This document shows, one piece after another, positions 11,682-23,208 of a stretch of 64,000 nt of DNA. The notes under the pieces were generated by a model, which saw only the letters and a program-made list of their open reading frames with translations, had not been told where the DNA came from and searched no databases. This DNA comes from Pseudofabraea citricarpa. Its lineage: Eukaryota; Ascomycota; Leotiomycetes; Helotiales; Dermateaceae. The stretch's first letter is position 1. Every line of letters starts with the position of its first letter. The DNA lies in the NCBI GenBank assembly GCA_029641185.1, contig JAPWGK010000006.1, positions 1,364,001-1,428,000 on the forward strand, read 5' to 3'. Position numbers and translations under genes: made by a program.

Positions 11682-12413
11682 ATGTTGTACTTCGGCTACG
11701 GCTCCAACCTCTCCCCGACCTACATGGCTCTCCGCTGCCCGTCGTCCATCTACCTCTGCGCGGCCTTCCTAGAGGGGTACACGTGGATAATCGGGACGAG
11801 TGGCTACGCGACCATCTACTCCTCACTCTCCAACAAAGAAGAGAGAGGGAAAAAGAAGAAAGCCAGCGGAAACCAAGACGGCGAGCCAGAGCACGAACCA
11901 GAGCAAGAGCCAGAGCAAGAGCAAGAGCCAGAGTTAGTCCCGCTGGAAAAACAAGGCGTCTGGGGCTCGCTGTACTCGCTGACGGCCAGCGACGTCGAGC
12001 TGCTCGACCGGCAAGAGAACGCGCCCTTCTCGTACCAGAAATCGCACGTCTCCGTCACCGTCTCCGTCGGTCGCGAGACGGAGACGAAGGATCACGTTCT
12101 GGTCTACACGAATGAGTCGCGCAGAGAACGGGGCAGGATCGGGAACGCGTATGCGGCGAGGATCAATACGGGGATCCGGGAGGCGGCGCTGCCGGAGAGC
12201 TATGTGAGTGCTGTGCTGAGGAGCTGGGTTCCGGAAGATGATGATGAGGAGGAGGAGGAGGAAGTCCAGGAGGTTAGGGAGATCTTGAGGGCTAGGACTG
12301 GTCCTGATCCCGCTTTGTTGGAGGGGAAGCTGAGGGGCCTTTTGGGTTTGGATGGTATGGTGGATGGTGAGGAAGAGGAGGAAGAGGAGGAAGAGAATGT
12401 AAAACGCGATTGA
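11682..12413 (+). CDS. Gamma-glutamylcyclotransferase-like protein, copy A
   Basis: Single exon, 243 aa. The ATG at 11682 places the family motif at the very N-terminus (MLYFGYGSNLSP); the frame is open upstream but that part is Lys/Glu low-complexity. GGCT-fold features are the YGSN substrate-binding loop, AFLEGYTW, VWGSLYSLTASDVELLDRQE, with the last Glu in the position of the catalytic acid, and HVLVYTNES. The family releases 5-oxoproline from gamma-glutamyl amino acids or glutathione; the exact substrate cannot be told. Two acidic low-complexity inserts are present: Glu/Pro/Gln repeats (residues about 67-85) from a GAG/CCA-rich DNA repeat, and a Glu-rich tail. It resembles the gene at 30700-31422 in motif order and acidic tail. 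Confidence 0.8.
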   Translation: MLYFGYGSNLSPTYMALRCPSSIYLCAAFLEGYTWIIGTSGYATIYSSLSNKEERGKKKKASGNQDGEPEHEPEQEPEQEQEPELVPLEKQGVWGSLYSLTASDVELLDRQENAPFSYQKSHVSVTVSVGRETETKDHVLVYTNESRRERGRIGNAYAARINTGIREAALPESYVSAVLRSWVPEDDDEEEEEEVQEVREILRARTGPDPALLEGKLRGLLGLDGMVDGEEEEEEEEENVKRD

Positions 12414-13109
12414 TACTTATTGCAACGGAAATGAGATGGATGGTTTAGGCGAGGAAGGTCAGACATGGGAAAGGGAATAGTCTATAATAGAAAGTTGAAA
12501 GATGTGGCAAGAGGGGGCGCTATCTCCCAAGATAGAGATTGCTTGCGGCTTATAAGGATAGAAGAAAAAGAGAAGACAGATGAGAATCAATTCGGCTTGG
12601 AGCTGAAGGAGAGAACGAGAATGACAGCAAGAGGAGATATGATAGGTAGGTATCAGGGTGGGTGTGTTAACCTAGATGCTCTTTGGAATCTATTTTTTTT
12701 CTTTCTTTTTTTTTTCTTTTTTGAAGAATCAATGATATCTTTTTATTCTTCCCAACTTCTCCCAACATCCCTCCCTAATTTAACATCTTTAAGTTTCTTC
12801 GTTTTCTCCCATGTAAAATGACCCAATCACTGTATATATGTTAGCATTCAATAAACTAAAAACTCAACTCTTACTTGTCAATCCGCTATGCAAAGCCAGA
12901 GGGATGTGGGGAGGAGGATGATCGCTAAGCGACAGGAGTCTTCTCTTCACAATTATTACTTCAGTCTTGAACGGGAAGAGACACATAGACCACATATCTT
13001 CAAAGTCCACAGAATGTGTATTAAAACGCCTAGTTCATGCCATCCACCTACGCTCCTATGCTATGTATCTATAATCTGCTGCTTCCACCGCGCATCATAC
13101 CGTATCTAC
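12414..13109. other. Convergent 3' region
   Basis: Lies between the convergent cyclotransferase-like copy A and VPS18. Contains a T-rich tract (about 12692-12724). No gene recognised. Confidence 0.5.
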
Positions 13110-16100
13110 TTAGAGAGCCCATTCGAGCCTATCATCCGTTGCTGAGACAAACGGTTCATCGATCCTCTTGATAGCGAAATCACTACACAGTATGCTGAAT
13201 GATGTTAGTAAAATGATTAAATGGAAGTAGAATCAGAGTCTTACCATGATGACGCGATCAATCCATCCAATTCAGCGATGGCTGTATCTCTCTTGGCGCC
13301 AGCCAGCATCCCTCTACTAATCAGACCCTGAACTTCTCTTATCCGCTTCCCAGTAGCAACGCCAACTTGTTCCATGACCTTCCTGCCTAGACAATCACTG
13401 TGAAAGGCGTGCTGACAAGGGAATACAAAGAATTGTCGGCTCAACAAGGGCAACTCGCAAACGTAACACTTCTCTCCTGGTTCGACAATAGCATATCGAT
13501 GATCTAATGCTGCGATGTCAATCTTGATATTTGTAGCGGTTTGAGAAGACTCGTCCATTTCCTTCTTCAGACCATCAATATTACGGCTGTAATCCTCTAG
13601 TGCAGCACAGATCTCTTCTTTGAAATCGTCGATAACAACGAAGTCGGGGAAGAAGGGTATCAGATCCTCGATCCTTAGTAGATCACACCTTTTCAAGAAC
13701 TCAATAGCAGTTTTGATACCGTTCGATTGCGAAATGACCTTCTTAGCCACTGCAAGCCAGAGTTTCTTTCTAAGAGGTGCATTTGACACAGGTCGGTCTG
13801 CAATGATCGATGCGAGATCAATTTCGGAATGAGCAAGAGCCAACTCCACTGCCTGGAGATATTGACCCATGTTGCTGTAGATATGCACGCAGGATTGAAC
13901 CCTTGAATGCTGTATGCAAAGACGTAGAGCGAAGTCTGAATCGAAGCTTGGCTCGTCGCCTTGAGATTCGAGATAAGACAACAAAGCTGACTCGTCCTTC
14001 GAGGGGTGTGATGCGTATATGGAGATCAGTGTGTTGTGAACCGCAGCGTCTGTCGAATTTAATTGATTGATAACATGAAGAAGATAGCGCACAGCTTGAT
14101 TTTGTGACAGAGATCCTTTGAAATTTCTGTCATAATTCAGGAGTGCTGGAATGAGATTGCGCGGTTGGAGATCTGAGTGTCTCATCAGAATATCTACTAG
14201 GTCGGTAGCCACATGCGTGATAAGTCCGCTGCTGTAACGATAAAAGATTTCTGGCTCTGTCTGTTTCTTCAAAACAGTTAATGCCTCTCGCCACCTATCT
14301 CTCTGTATCCAATATGATAAAACGTAGTTGTAATCGTTGACAGCACTAGCAAAGAAAAGAAGTTCCTCTTCTCGACCATGACTGCTGATAATATCATAAG
14401 TCGTCTTGCGATCGAGATCAGACTTGTACTTCGTTACAAAGTCTTGAAAATCTGTACGGATCAGATCAAGTTGATCCTTGGTCTGAGCTGGGCTCAAAGT
14501 CTCTGACAACTCGGCCTTTGTTACAATGGTATCATCAAGAGAGTTCAGCTTGGACATGAAGATTTCAACAAGCCAACTTGCAATCATGATACGCTGCATA
14601 ACCGAGGACTTCTTGAAAGTAGTGATTTTTGTGAGTAGATATTTCCGTAAAGCATCCTGCTGATCATTATCGATGAATGTCAACGCAACTTGTTCAAATG
14701 GTTTACTGCTCTTTCCATAGACTCCTGCGGCCTCGAGGAAAGCTCCTTTACTGACAAGATAATCACCCGAAGCAGTTGCAACAGCGTCTTTCTGTGCAGG
14801 ACCCTTGGCATACCTTAACGCAGCATCGAAATGTTCTGTTTGAAGCATGACTTTCCACACATCCCTATCCTCGTCTGTAACCACAATTTCAAGAATTTCT
14901 TGCGTGGTGAAAAGCCAGAATGTATTCTTTTGCTGATCGGCAAACAATCCAAGTGCTTGCTGACCAGGCTCCAAAACAACTTGGTCGAAAATAACCCTAT
15001 CATCAAGTCGGTTGACTCCGACTATCCTTGAACCAATCAGATGCAGTATATGCCATTGTGTCAAAGCTATCGAATCAACTGGTTCTTGAGCTGCTCTCAC
15101 GCGGCCAGTCCCAGTCTCCGAGGCTGGTAGTTGAGACCTAGGCAGCAATTTTGCTTCGGCATAAACCTTGTTACCCAACTCTGGTGTCGCTGGCGTTGTG
15201 AGCAGACGACCGTAATAGACACCTTGAGAGGACAGCCATGCAAATATACGGTCTGGGCTGAGGCTTTCAAGAGACGCCGCATCAGGGTGATCTGGAGATA
15301 CTACTAATGACGATGCTGCCGCTCCGCCGACACGCGAGATCTCGTGAATAGTTGGTTGCTCGTTTTCGAAAAGTTTGGTAAATATCGAAGCTCCACCTTC
15401 GTGTCCGACTCGTCCGATTTTCCCAATCAGATGTATCAGCCTGCTCTGAGTTGCAACCATAACTCTTCGAACATCTGGTTTTCCTGCAACAAGATCCACC
15501 CACAAACCCGTCACTGCGCCATCAGGAATTCTCTGTAGGCTCTTCAAGTATTTGTCCTCCTTCCTGTAGAACTCGGTCGCAGTTTCAATGTAACATTCGT
15601 AGATGTTACCATCTGAGGCGCCAATCAAGATCTCCCGCGTCGATGCAGTAGGTAGCGATGGGTTCCACGCTACTGATTCGATCGAAACACCGCGAAGCCG
15701 TGAAAGTGGTCTTGGTTGGCGCGATTGTGTATGCAGATAGTAATTCTCCCCAAGCGCTGTACATATGATCAGATGGGAAGCGGTGGGGTCGAGGAACATG
15801 CGCCGTATGACGCCAACCTCTGATGTCTTCTTGGGCAGATCGATGTCTGGTACAGATCAGCTATGTGAGCTTATAGCAAGGGAATAACCCCCCTTACCAT
15901 CAATATCCTCTGGAGTATCAAGATCTATACGAAGGATCCTGCCATTTGAGAGAGCCAATACCAAGACATTGTTTGCGACTTGCGCGGCGACGAAGTCGGA
16001 GGCTATTGAGAATTGGAGCTGGACTCGCTCGACATTGAAGATGGGCAGGGAGATATCATTGAGGTTCTGCAGATTGGGTGCGGCTACATAGCCGTTTGAC

Positions 16101-16114
16101 GGGTCGAGTGCCAT
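13110..16114 (-). CDS. VPS18: Vacuolar sorting protein 18 (HOPS/CORVET subunit, RING finger)
   Basis: Three exons on the minus strand: 16114-15898, 15846-13245 and 13194-13110; introns 51 and 50 nt; product 967 aa. Vps18/Pep3 is a core subunit of the HOPS and CORVET tethering complexes acting at endosomes and the vacuole. The N-terminal part is beta-propeller-like, with the Pep3/Vps18 signature around KKTSEVGVIRRMFLDPTASH and LIICTALGENYYLH. The middle is helical clathrin-repeat-type sequence. The C-terminus carries the RING: CYVCELPLLSRQFFVFPCQH followed by AFHSDCL. The last cysteine pair (CILC) is created by the final splice: the exon ends ...LIASS and a 28-codon last exon adds ILCSDFAIKRIDEPFV. 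Reading straight through would end falsely at SSW. Confidence 0.95.
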
Positions 16115-16984
16115 CCGTCAAGACAGTCGAGCTACCTCATGGTATATATTGCTGGGGAAGCTCTATCGGCAAGGCTGACGTTCACGAACAGGAAGCTTCT
16201 ACGGTGGCCGAGACCGTGCTCAACCATGGTCATGTGGTAGACATATCATGTGACGCGACACACTCGCTAAACTTATCTCCTTATGGATCTGGATCTGTCG
16301 CGTCCGCGTCAACTCGAATTCCTACCTATCATTTCGGGAGCACATGCGCCCATTCAATATCGATAGATTCACAATGCATATCCCACCCGCCCGGCTAAAA
16401 ATAAAACCCCAGAGCCGCAGCGATATCAGAGCTCAGGTTGGATATACTCAATTTTGGAACAGGTGTCTCAACCACCGTTATTAAGGACGGGCAGAAGTTG
16501 GAATGCACTGTGATTGAGTCACTACTTGTTTGGAAACGGCACCTTATGCTTTTTTGGCAGGCTGGCATCAACGTCAACGTTGGACTTGGCAACCATGGAG
16601 TCCGGCTCTTGTCTACGGAGTATGGTTCGCGTTGCGCAACCGCAGTCGACCTTGGAAAAGTCCTAAATCCCGAGGTCGTGGTATGTTGTGTGGTGTGGTG
16701 TGGTGGAAGTCTTGGCCTTGCGTATATGTCGACTTTCGTTTCGCACTTTTTCGTTTCATGATACACGTCCCTTCGATCAGTCCATGACCCCAGGATCCGT
16801 GCTCACGGGGCACGCAGGAAACATGAAGGCTTGATGTTGGGGAACGCGTCTCTTGTGCTTGCGTGGCTTGCGAGCCATCGGAGAGATGGTGTTTGAGCTC
16901 TTCTTGGACTGCCGATGTTATTGATCCTTCGGCTCGTGGACGAGGAGCGGTGAGTTGTGGGAGGGAAGACCTTGGGAGAGCTGC

Positions 16985-17047
16985 TGCCATCACCATCACC
17001 GCCATCACCGCCATCACCGCCATCACCGCCATCACCGCCATCGCCGC
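16985..17047. repeat. 9-bp minisatellite, unit about CCATCACCG
   Basis: About seven direct copies of a nine-base unit with a few substitutions. On the minus strand it produces a Met-Ala-Val repeat, an artefact rather than a protein. Confidence 0.85.
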
Positions 17048-18175
17048 CATGCCGTGGTACGGTAGAGATGTCCCTCCCCGAGCGCCTCGGCATGTCTCCC
17101 GAGTCAGAGCAGCAGAGTGACGATGGATGGTCTCACGAGATCAGCAGAGTCGTTGCTTCTTCGACGCACCCCTCGATGTTTGGCCAGCCGGGTCGAGCTG
17201 GTTGACTCTATTCTCGGAAATAAGCAAGGCGAAAGCAAATTGGAGTGCATTATTGGCATGATATGCTTAAAGCGAGCGAGATGAGATCTTCCAACTATCA
17301 TCTGGATGGGACAGATCTGAGGTGACAGTGAGGTTCAGATGAACGCGATGACCTCACGTAGAGTGCTGATCGTGGTGATCGTGTCGCAGCTCTTGGGAGA
17401 CATGATGATTTTCAGACTTTCCAATCTGTCAAAGTTGTCAAGTCTCATGCGACGGACCAGCTGGTGGTTCCGGCTGGTGTTGGGATCCCTGGAATGGGAA
17501 TTCGCCTTGGATGGTGGGTGTCCTTGACTCCTTGGAGGTCTGTCCAGTGTTCAGTGTTCAGTCACCAGTGTCCCGGCCTCTTCCACCTTCTGGTTCCCAC
17601 TCCTCCACTCTTCCACTCTTCGACCTTCCCACGCCTCCGGTCACGTCGAATCGCCGGCCGTTGAGCCACGGAGACGGGCGTGGCTCGATTGGTTGGCGTG
17701 ATTGAGAGATTTGGCAGCGGTCGTTTCAGCTAAATGGGAGCTGTCTCCTTTGGGAAGTTTTGGTTTCTCAGTGATTGGGCGACAATCGTGTTACTTTAGC
17801 AGACGCACGGCACAGGGTTATGATCGCCAGCTAATCGGGCTTCTCAAACACGGCGCTGACATCAACCCAAGTCACTGGTCAGCAGAGCGACGATAACAAG
17901 AGAAAATAAGACGGTGACGGCGTTGGAGTTGATGCGAAGACTCACACGCGCTGTAGTAGCGAGGAAATGACTTTTTGCGCAATACGAACGAAGCTCAAGT
18001 GCCGGGCAAAGTCAAGACTCAAGGCTCAAGACTCAAGAGAAATAAGAGTCATTGCTAAGAGCAAAGAGACGTCCAAGTTGAAACAAAGGCAGTTGGATTA
18101 ACTCTGCACGCCCTCGTATTTTGAGGTTGAGAACAAAGAGTAGTACAGTAGGTAGTAGTGTAGTTCAGAGCTTAG

Positions 18176-18204
18176 GTTGGTTGGTTGGTTGGTTGGTTGG
18201 TTGT
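18176..18204. repeat. TTGG tetranucleotide microsatellite
   Basis: About seven copies of GGTT/TTGG in a row, in the region upstream of STE11. Confidence 0.9.
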
Positions 18205-18766
18205 GGATGGGCGGATGGCGTGAAGGGGAAAAGCTGGGAAAAGCTGGTGAATGGTGAGCTGTCAGTGGTTGACTGGTTTGCTGGGTGGCTGCTGGAGGCT
18301 GTAGCAGCACAGTAGCAGTGTAGAGGTCTCCTGTACAGTAAGTAAGTAGCGGCGTGTAGCCTCCTGTAGCCTGTAGCCTGCAGCCTGTAGCCCCCCTGTA
18401 GCCCCCTGTAGCTTCCCCCCCCCCCTACCCTACTGTAGATGATAGCCTGCAGTGGCGACCCCCTGTAAGCTGCACCGAGCGTGTTTCAAACTTCGCCAGC
18501 TGCCAGCACGAGTTCAACTCCGCAGCGCTTTGCTCAGAGGCTCAGAGCCTCCCATTATCCATTATCCATGTCCCCAAGTCCACTAAACTCCCCCCCCCCC
18601 TTCACCACCCAAAACACCACACCCAGTACCTTAATTAATACTCTCCGTCAGAAGCAAAATCAAAGCCAAAAACCCGAAAGCAAAAGGCAAAAAAACAAAA
18701 ACAAAAAAAAAAGTCTCCCCGCGCCCGCACCACCACCATTATCATACCTATCACAACATTACCACT

Positions 18767-18791
18767 ACACACACACACACACACACACACA
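18767..18791. repeat. CA dinucleotide microsatellite
   Basis: Roughly twelve CA units in the presumed 5' leader of STE11. Confidence 0.9.
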
Positions 18792-19260
18792 AAGTGGGCT
18801 CATCCGTAATTGTTGACGTGGATTCAAGCTTCAGCTTTTCTCCGTCGTCGTCGTCGTTATTATTACTACATCCATCCGCATCCCGCATCCACTTCCTCTG
18901 CTACCTTGCTCCTCCTCCTACTCCTCCCACTCCTCCATCTCGCTGTCTCTGTCTCTCCCTCTCCCGCGCACTCCCGAGACTCACTTAAACTAAACATCAT
19001 TCTCGAAACCGCGACGTGCCCAGCCCATCACCCATCACTCCACCACACCGACATCTGACAGAGGACCTCATAAGGAAGGGTCTATCCCAGAACCTGGATC
19101 TCCCACGCGACATTGCTTGCTCCATCTTTCACTACTTGGACAACGGCTTTTGCTGCTTCATAACATAACATCCCTCCAGTCAGCCGCCATCGTCATTCAC
19201 ACTCGTTTCTAACCCTACACCACATACTATGCCCCGTGTATAATCCGACCCTCGACGACA

Positions 19261-22142
19261 ATGGCCATGTTAGCTTCCAAATCACCATTCCCAGCTCCGC
19301 TGGCGTCAGCTTCCAGCCTTCCTTCGTCGACTCAGTCTGCAACAGCTCCGTCAAGTCGGAGGATACCCGCCATGGTCACCGGCAACCAGTCGTTCGCCAG
19401 CCCGACCGAGTCGGAGTTCTCTGATGTCGACAGCCCAGATTCCGCGAAGAACTGGGATGAGGAAAGGGTCTGCGACTGGTTAAGGAGTGTCAACTGCGGG
19501 GACTACGAGAAGATATTTCGCAAGAACAACATCAATGGCGAGAATTTGTTGGAGATGGATAAGTCGGTGCTGCAGGAGATGGGAATCGAAAAGATCGGGG
19601 ATCGCGTGCGCCTGTTCTTGAACATCAAGAAGCTCAGGACTAAGGCGTACGCCAACCAGAAAAAGAGAAACAGAGTATGCTTGCCCTGCCCTATCTTCTT
19701 AGCTGCTAGTATCTAACCCACTAGGACTCGTTTGCGGGCCTCGATAACAACTTCTCCTTCACGCCTTCCCCATCATCTGCCATGAGCAGGCAGGAACAGA
19801 GAAGGAGCTACACGCCTGCGAACAAGAGATACTCGAGACAATTTGAGAGCTTCAATCCTGCCTCATCGATCCCCGAAAATGTCGCAAAGCCTCCTTCTCG
19901 ACCGAGCTCCCCCCTGACCGGCTCGGATGGCCGAAGTGCTAGACAACAGAGATATGGTGTCATGAGTCCCGCCGAGATCTCACGGCAGCAAGGCTATTTC
20001 AACAGCTCCAACCCATCGAGCGCTGCTACCATCTCTGGACGGAGACCTGGTACTCCTTCCGACTCCCAAGGCCCCCAAACAGCTCGCCTGATCAACCATC
20101 ACACTCGTGGCAACGGCAGCATTGATGGGTCGCTCATGGCTCAACTACCTCAGAACCAGGATGTCATCAGAGTTATCTCATCTGGTGGCCTCACCAAGGT
20201 TGTCAAGATCGCTGACTGTCAGTCCTGCGAGGAGGTGATGCGCGTCACTCTACGCAAGTTCGGATACCGAGAGGACAATGATCGCAACTATTGCTTTTGG
20301 GTTCTGGCTGGCATTGATGCTGACCCAAGTCAGTGTCGTCGCTTGTCGGAGAATGAGCTATGGCGCATCATCAAAGACCAGAGACGGCCTGAGCGAAACC
20401 GCTTGATTCTGAGGAAGATGAACGCTGGTGATCCTAGTGAGGCCGAGCTCCAGCGTGCAGCAGGTATTGCGATGGAAGAGGCCACTGCCAACCACAACCG
20501 CGCCCTCGAGACCGTTGACAACAAGAGAAGTCAACTCAAAGTTCAGAAGGTCTTGGGCGAGAGCTGGGACAACAGCCTGCAACACCCATTGTCACCTGCA
20601 TCCTTCACGGGGTCTGCCGTATCTGCGGGGGAAAGAGAACGTAATGTTTATAATGCCGCCAAGGACCTCGAACGTCCACCGTCGATTGAGCGCCCTCGAG
20701 ACAGTGCCAGGTATAAACCTGGGAGCAAGAAAGGAGTGCTTCGCCAATTCTTCGGCCAAAGACCTCCAAGCGAGTTGATCACTTCAGATCTGACGACATA
20801 CTTCCCCGACCATCCACGCGAGGAAATTGATCGTACAGCGAGATTGTCACTTCGCAGATCTACCCGTCTTAGCAAAGTTAACAGTCGTCTAAGTGTTGCC
20901 AGTAATTTAAGCTTCGCCTCGAGCGTTGGAGATGCACCACCTATGCCAACAATCGCCGATACCTGGTTGAACGGCAACAGTCAGCTAGCCAAGGTCAGGC
21001 CTTTGGATCTTGCCAGAGGGAGAAACTTCCGAGATTCAGTTGCGTCTTCGTTGCTAGAACGTGTCCAAGAAGAATCGCCTACGGAGCCTAATCGCAAGTC
21101 CTACGTTTCCTTCGATAGTGGATCTGATGGAACCAATGTCAATGTCACTGATCCCGAGGGGAACATTGTACATGGAAGCTACTTCGACGAGGGTAGCACC
21201 GAAGCTGGTGGCTCGCTAAGAGACATCAGCCAAGCTCTGAATGAGGATGGCGAAGATGCCGATGAGGAGCTTGAGAGCTTCTTACAGGGCGACTCTTGGG
21301 ATGATAGCAAGTGGATGAAGGGTGCTCTCATCGGCCAAGGTTCCTTTGGTAGTGTCTACTTGGCTCTCCACGCTGTTACCGGAGAGCTTCTCGCTGTGAA
21401 GCAGGTTGAAACTCCCTCGCCTGGTTCCAACAGCCAGACCGATAACAGAAAGAAGAGTATGATTGATGCGTTAAAGCGTGAAATCAGTCTTCTTCGCGAC
21501 CTTCAGCACCCCAACATTGTGCAATACCTCGGTGCCAGCTCGACTGTCGATCATCTCAATATTTTCCTAGAATACGTTCCTGGTGGTTCAGTTACTTCTA
21601 TGCTGAACTCTTATGGAGCTCTCAGAGAGCCACTCATCCGCAGTTTCGTCCGGCAGATTGTTACTGGTCTCGCCTACCTTCATAGCCGAGATATTATCCA
21701 TCGGGACATCAAAGGCGCCAACATTCTCGTTGATAACAAAGGTGGCATCAAGATTTCTGATTTTGGTATCTCGAAGAAGATTGAGGCATCGAATCTTCTC
21801 AGCAGTGGTACACAAAATGCAAAGAATCGTCCATCTCTTCAGGGATCTGTTTTCTGGATGGCACCTGAAGTGGTCAAACAGACCTCATACACCCGAAAGG
21901 CCGATATTTGGTCACTAGGATGTTTGGTTGTTGAAATGATGACTGGTACCCATCCTTTCCCAGATTGTTCCCAATTACAAGCCATCTTCAAGATTGGCGG
22001 AGCCAAGATCAGCCCTACTATTCCTGAGCATGCTAGCGCCGATGCAAAGACCTTCCTTGCCCAGACGTTCGAGATCGACCACAACAAGCGACCAAGCGCC
22101 GATGAGCTCCTCTTCAGCCCCTTCTTGAACCCAATCACTTAA
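19261..22142 (+). CDS. STE11: MAP kinase kinase kinase of the Ste11 family
   Basis: Two exons, 19261-19674 and 19725-22142, separated by a 50-nt intron; 943 aa. Domain order: SAM domain at about 65-128 (ERVCDWLRSVNCGDYEKIF), Ras-association-type domain at about 282-369 (VIRVISSGGLTKVVKIADC), Ser/Pro-rich linker, and protein kinase at about 667-940. Kinase residues are intact: glycine loop GQGSFGSVY, ATP-binding Lys697 (AVKQV), HRDIKGANIL with catalytic Asp near 799, DFGISKK, and GSVFWMAPEV. This order is that of Ste11/Byr2/NRC-1, which heads the pheromone and invasive-growth MAPK cascade (Ste11-Ste7-Fus3/Kss1 type) and in some fungi also feeds osmotic signalling. SAM binds the Ste50 adaptor and RA binds Ras in relatives. 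Start chosen at the first ATG of the SAM exon (MAMLASK). Confidence 0.95.
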
Positions 22143-23208
22143 AACACTAGGCATTCAATGCTGCCTCCTGTAACCCCTTTACACACTCTACTTCATAACC
22201 CGTCTAACCAGGCGAGGTACTACTTTCTTGTACAAGAAATCATTTAACTTTCACAAAAATTTTCCCATCACGTCATGCACTCACGAAACATCACCACGAT
22301 TTTCCTTTTTCTCTTTTCTTGTTGGACATTATATATAGGGATGGGGAGGGAGAAAATGAAATAAATGGGGAGAAATTTCATTGGGAGGGATCTTAGAAGG
22401 AGCATGAGCACAGCGAGCGAGCGAGCGGGGAGTTCTTCTTTTACAGCCTTTCTTTCTTGTCGATGGGATGGATCAGATCATTACTGGTTGATGATCGCAT
22501 CGGTTATTCTCTGGCAAAGCTTTTTCTTCTTGTTCAGCATCACAAAAGCGGAGGGAGGTACTAATAATGCGTCTGTCTTCATATTTCTCTCTCTTCGTTC
22601 TTTTCCTTGGACGGGATAGGATGGGATGAGAGACGCTGTACTACTAGAGATACGAGCATACTGTAGAAGATCAGACGAGATGAGATGAGGCTTGGGAGGA
22701 TGGGAGGGGAGGTGGGAAGGCCGAAGGGACGGATGGTTAGAGCTGAATGATATACCCCATCTAATTTCATACAAACACCACTTACCTTACCTATGCACGA
22801 TTCGGTTCATTTGTCTACCCCTTTTGATGATTCGATGCCTGCCTAACCCTCTCTCAAGTCAAATTAGCCTTGGAACTTTCAACACACACCTGGTCGGTTT
22901 GAGCACTAGACTACCTAGGTAGATAGACATCTTAAGCTTAATATCTTGGGGAAGCACTTCAGGCGTGAAAGATCAAGCCGAGCGAGTCACAACCAAAGTA
23001 ATAAATGTGCAAGAAGAGCTTTCAATCAACACGATATGGGTATTTAAATATACTAAGGCAAGTACGGCATCCATCTACTACAAGCATATAACTTTTACCC
23101 TCCTATTTCTCCTGCACTCGAGTCCGCAGCGTACCTAAGCGTCATAAGCCAAGCCCGAACAAATCCTAGGTACGCAGGGCCGAAGCTCTCTCTCAGTCTG
23201 GTCTTCCA
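22143..23208. other. Convergent 3' region between STE11 and ARG7
   Basis: Contains GCGAGCGAGCGAGCG (about 22413-22427) and G/A-rich sequence (about 22620-22730). No gene recognised on either strand. Confidence 0.5.

Larger units (their letters stand above)
16115..19260. other. 3.1 kb gene-free region between divergent VPS18 and STE11
   Basis: Both strands hold only short open frames with biased composition. Low-complexity blocks: nine-base CCATCACCG repeats (16985-17047), TTGG repeats (18176-18204), a CTGTAGC-type cluster (about 18357-18410), C runs (about 18414-18426, 18589-18600) and a CA run (18767-18791). The last roughly 700 nt is strongly C/T-rich with scattered ATGs and is likely promoter plus long 5' leader of STE11. 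A long leader with upstream ORFs is inference; no transcript evidence is available here. Confidence 0.55.

Noticed and set aside
16438..16761. Plus-strand open frame of 107 codons between VPS18 and STE11
   Set aside because: No recognisable motif, and overlapped by equally long frames on the other strand; typical shadow pattern of non-coding DNA.
16613..17050. Minus-strand open frame of 145 codons with Met-Ala-Val repeats
   Set aside because: Generated by the nine-base minisatellite; composition is not protein-like.
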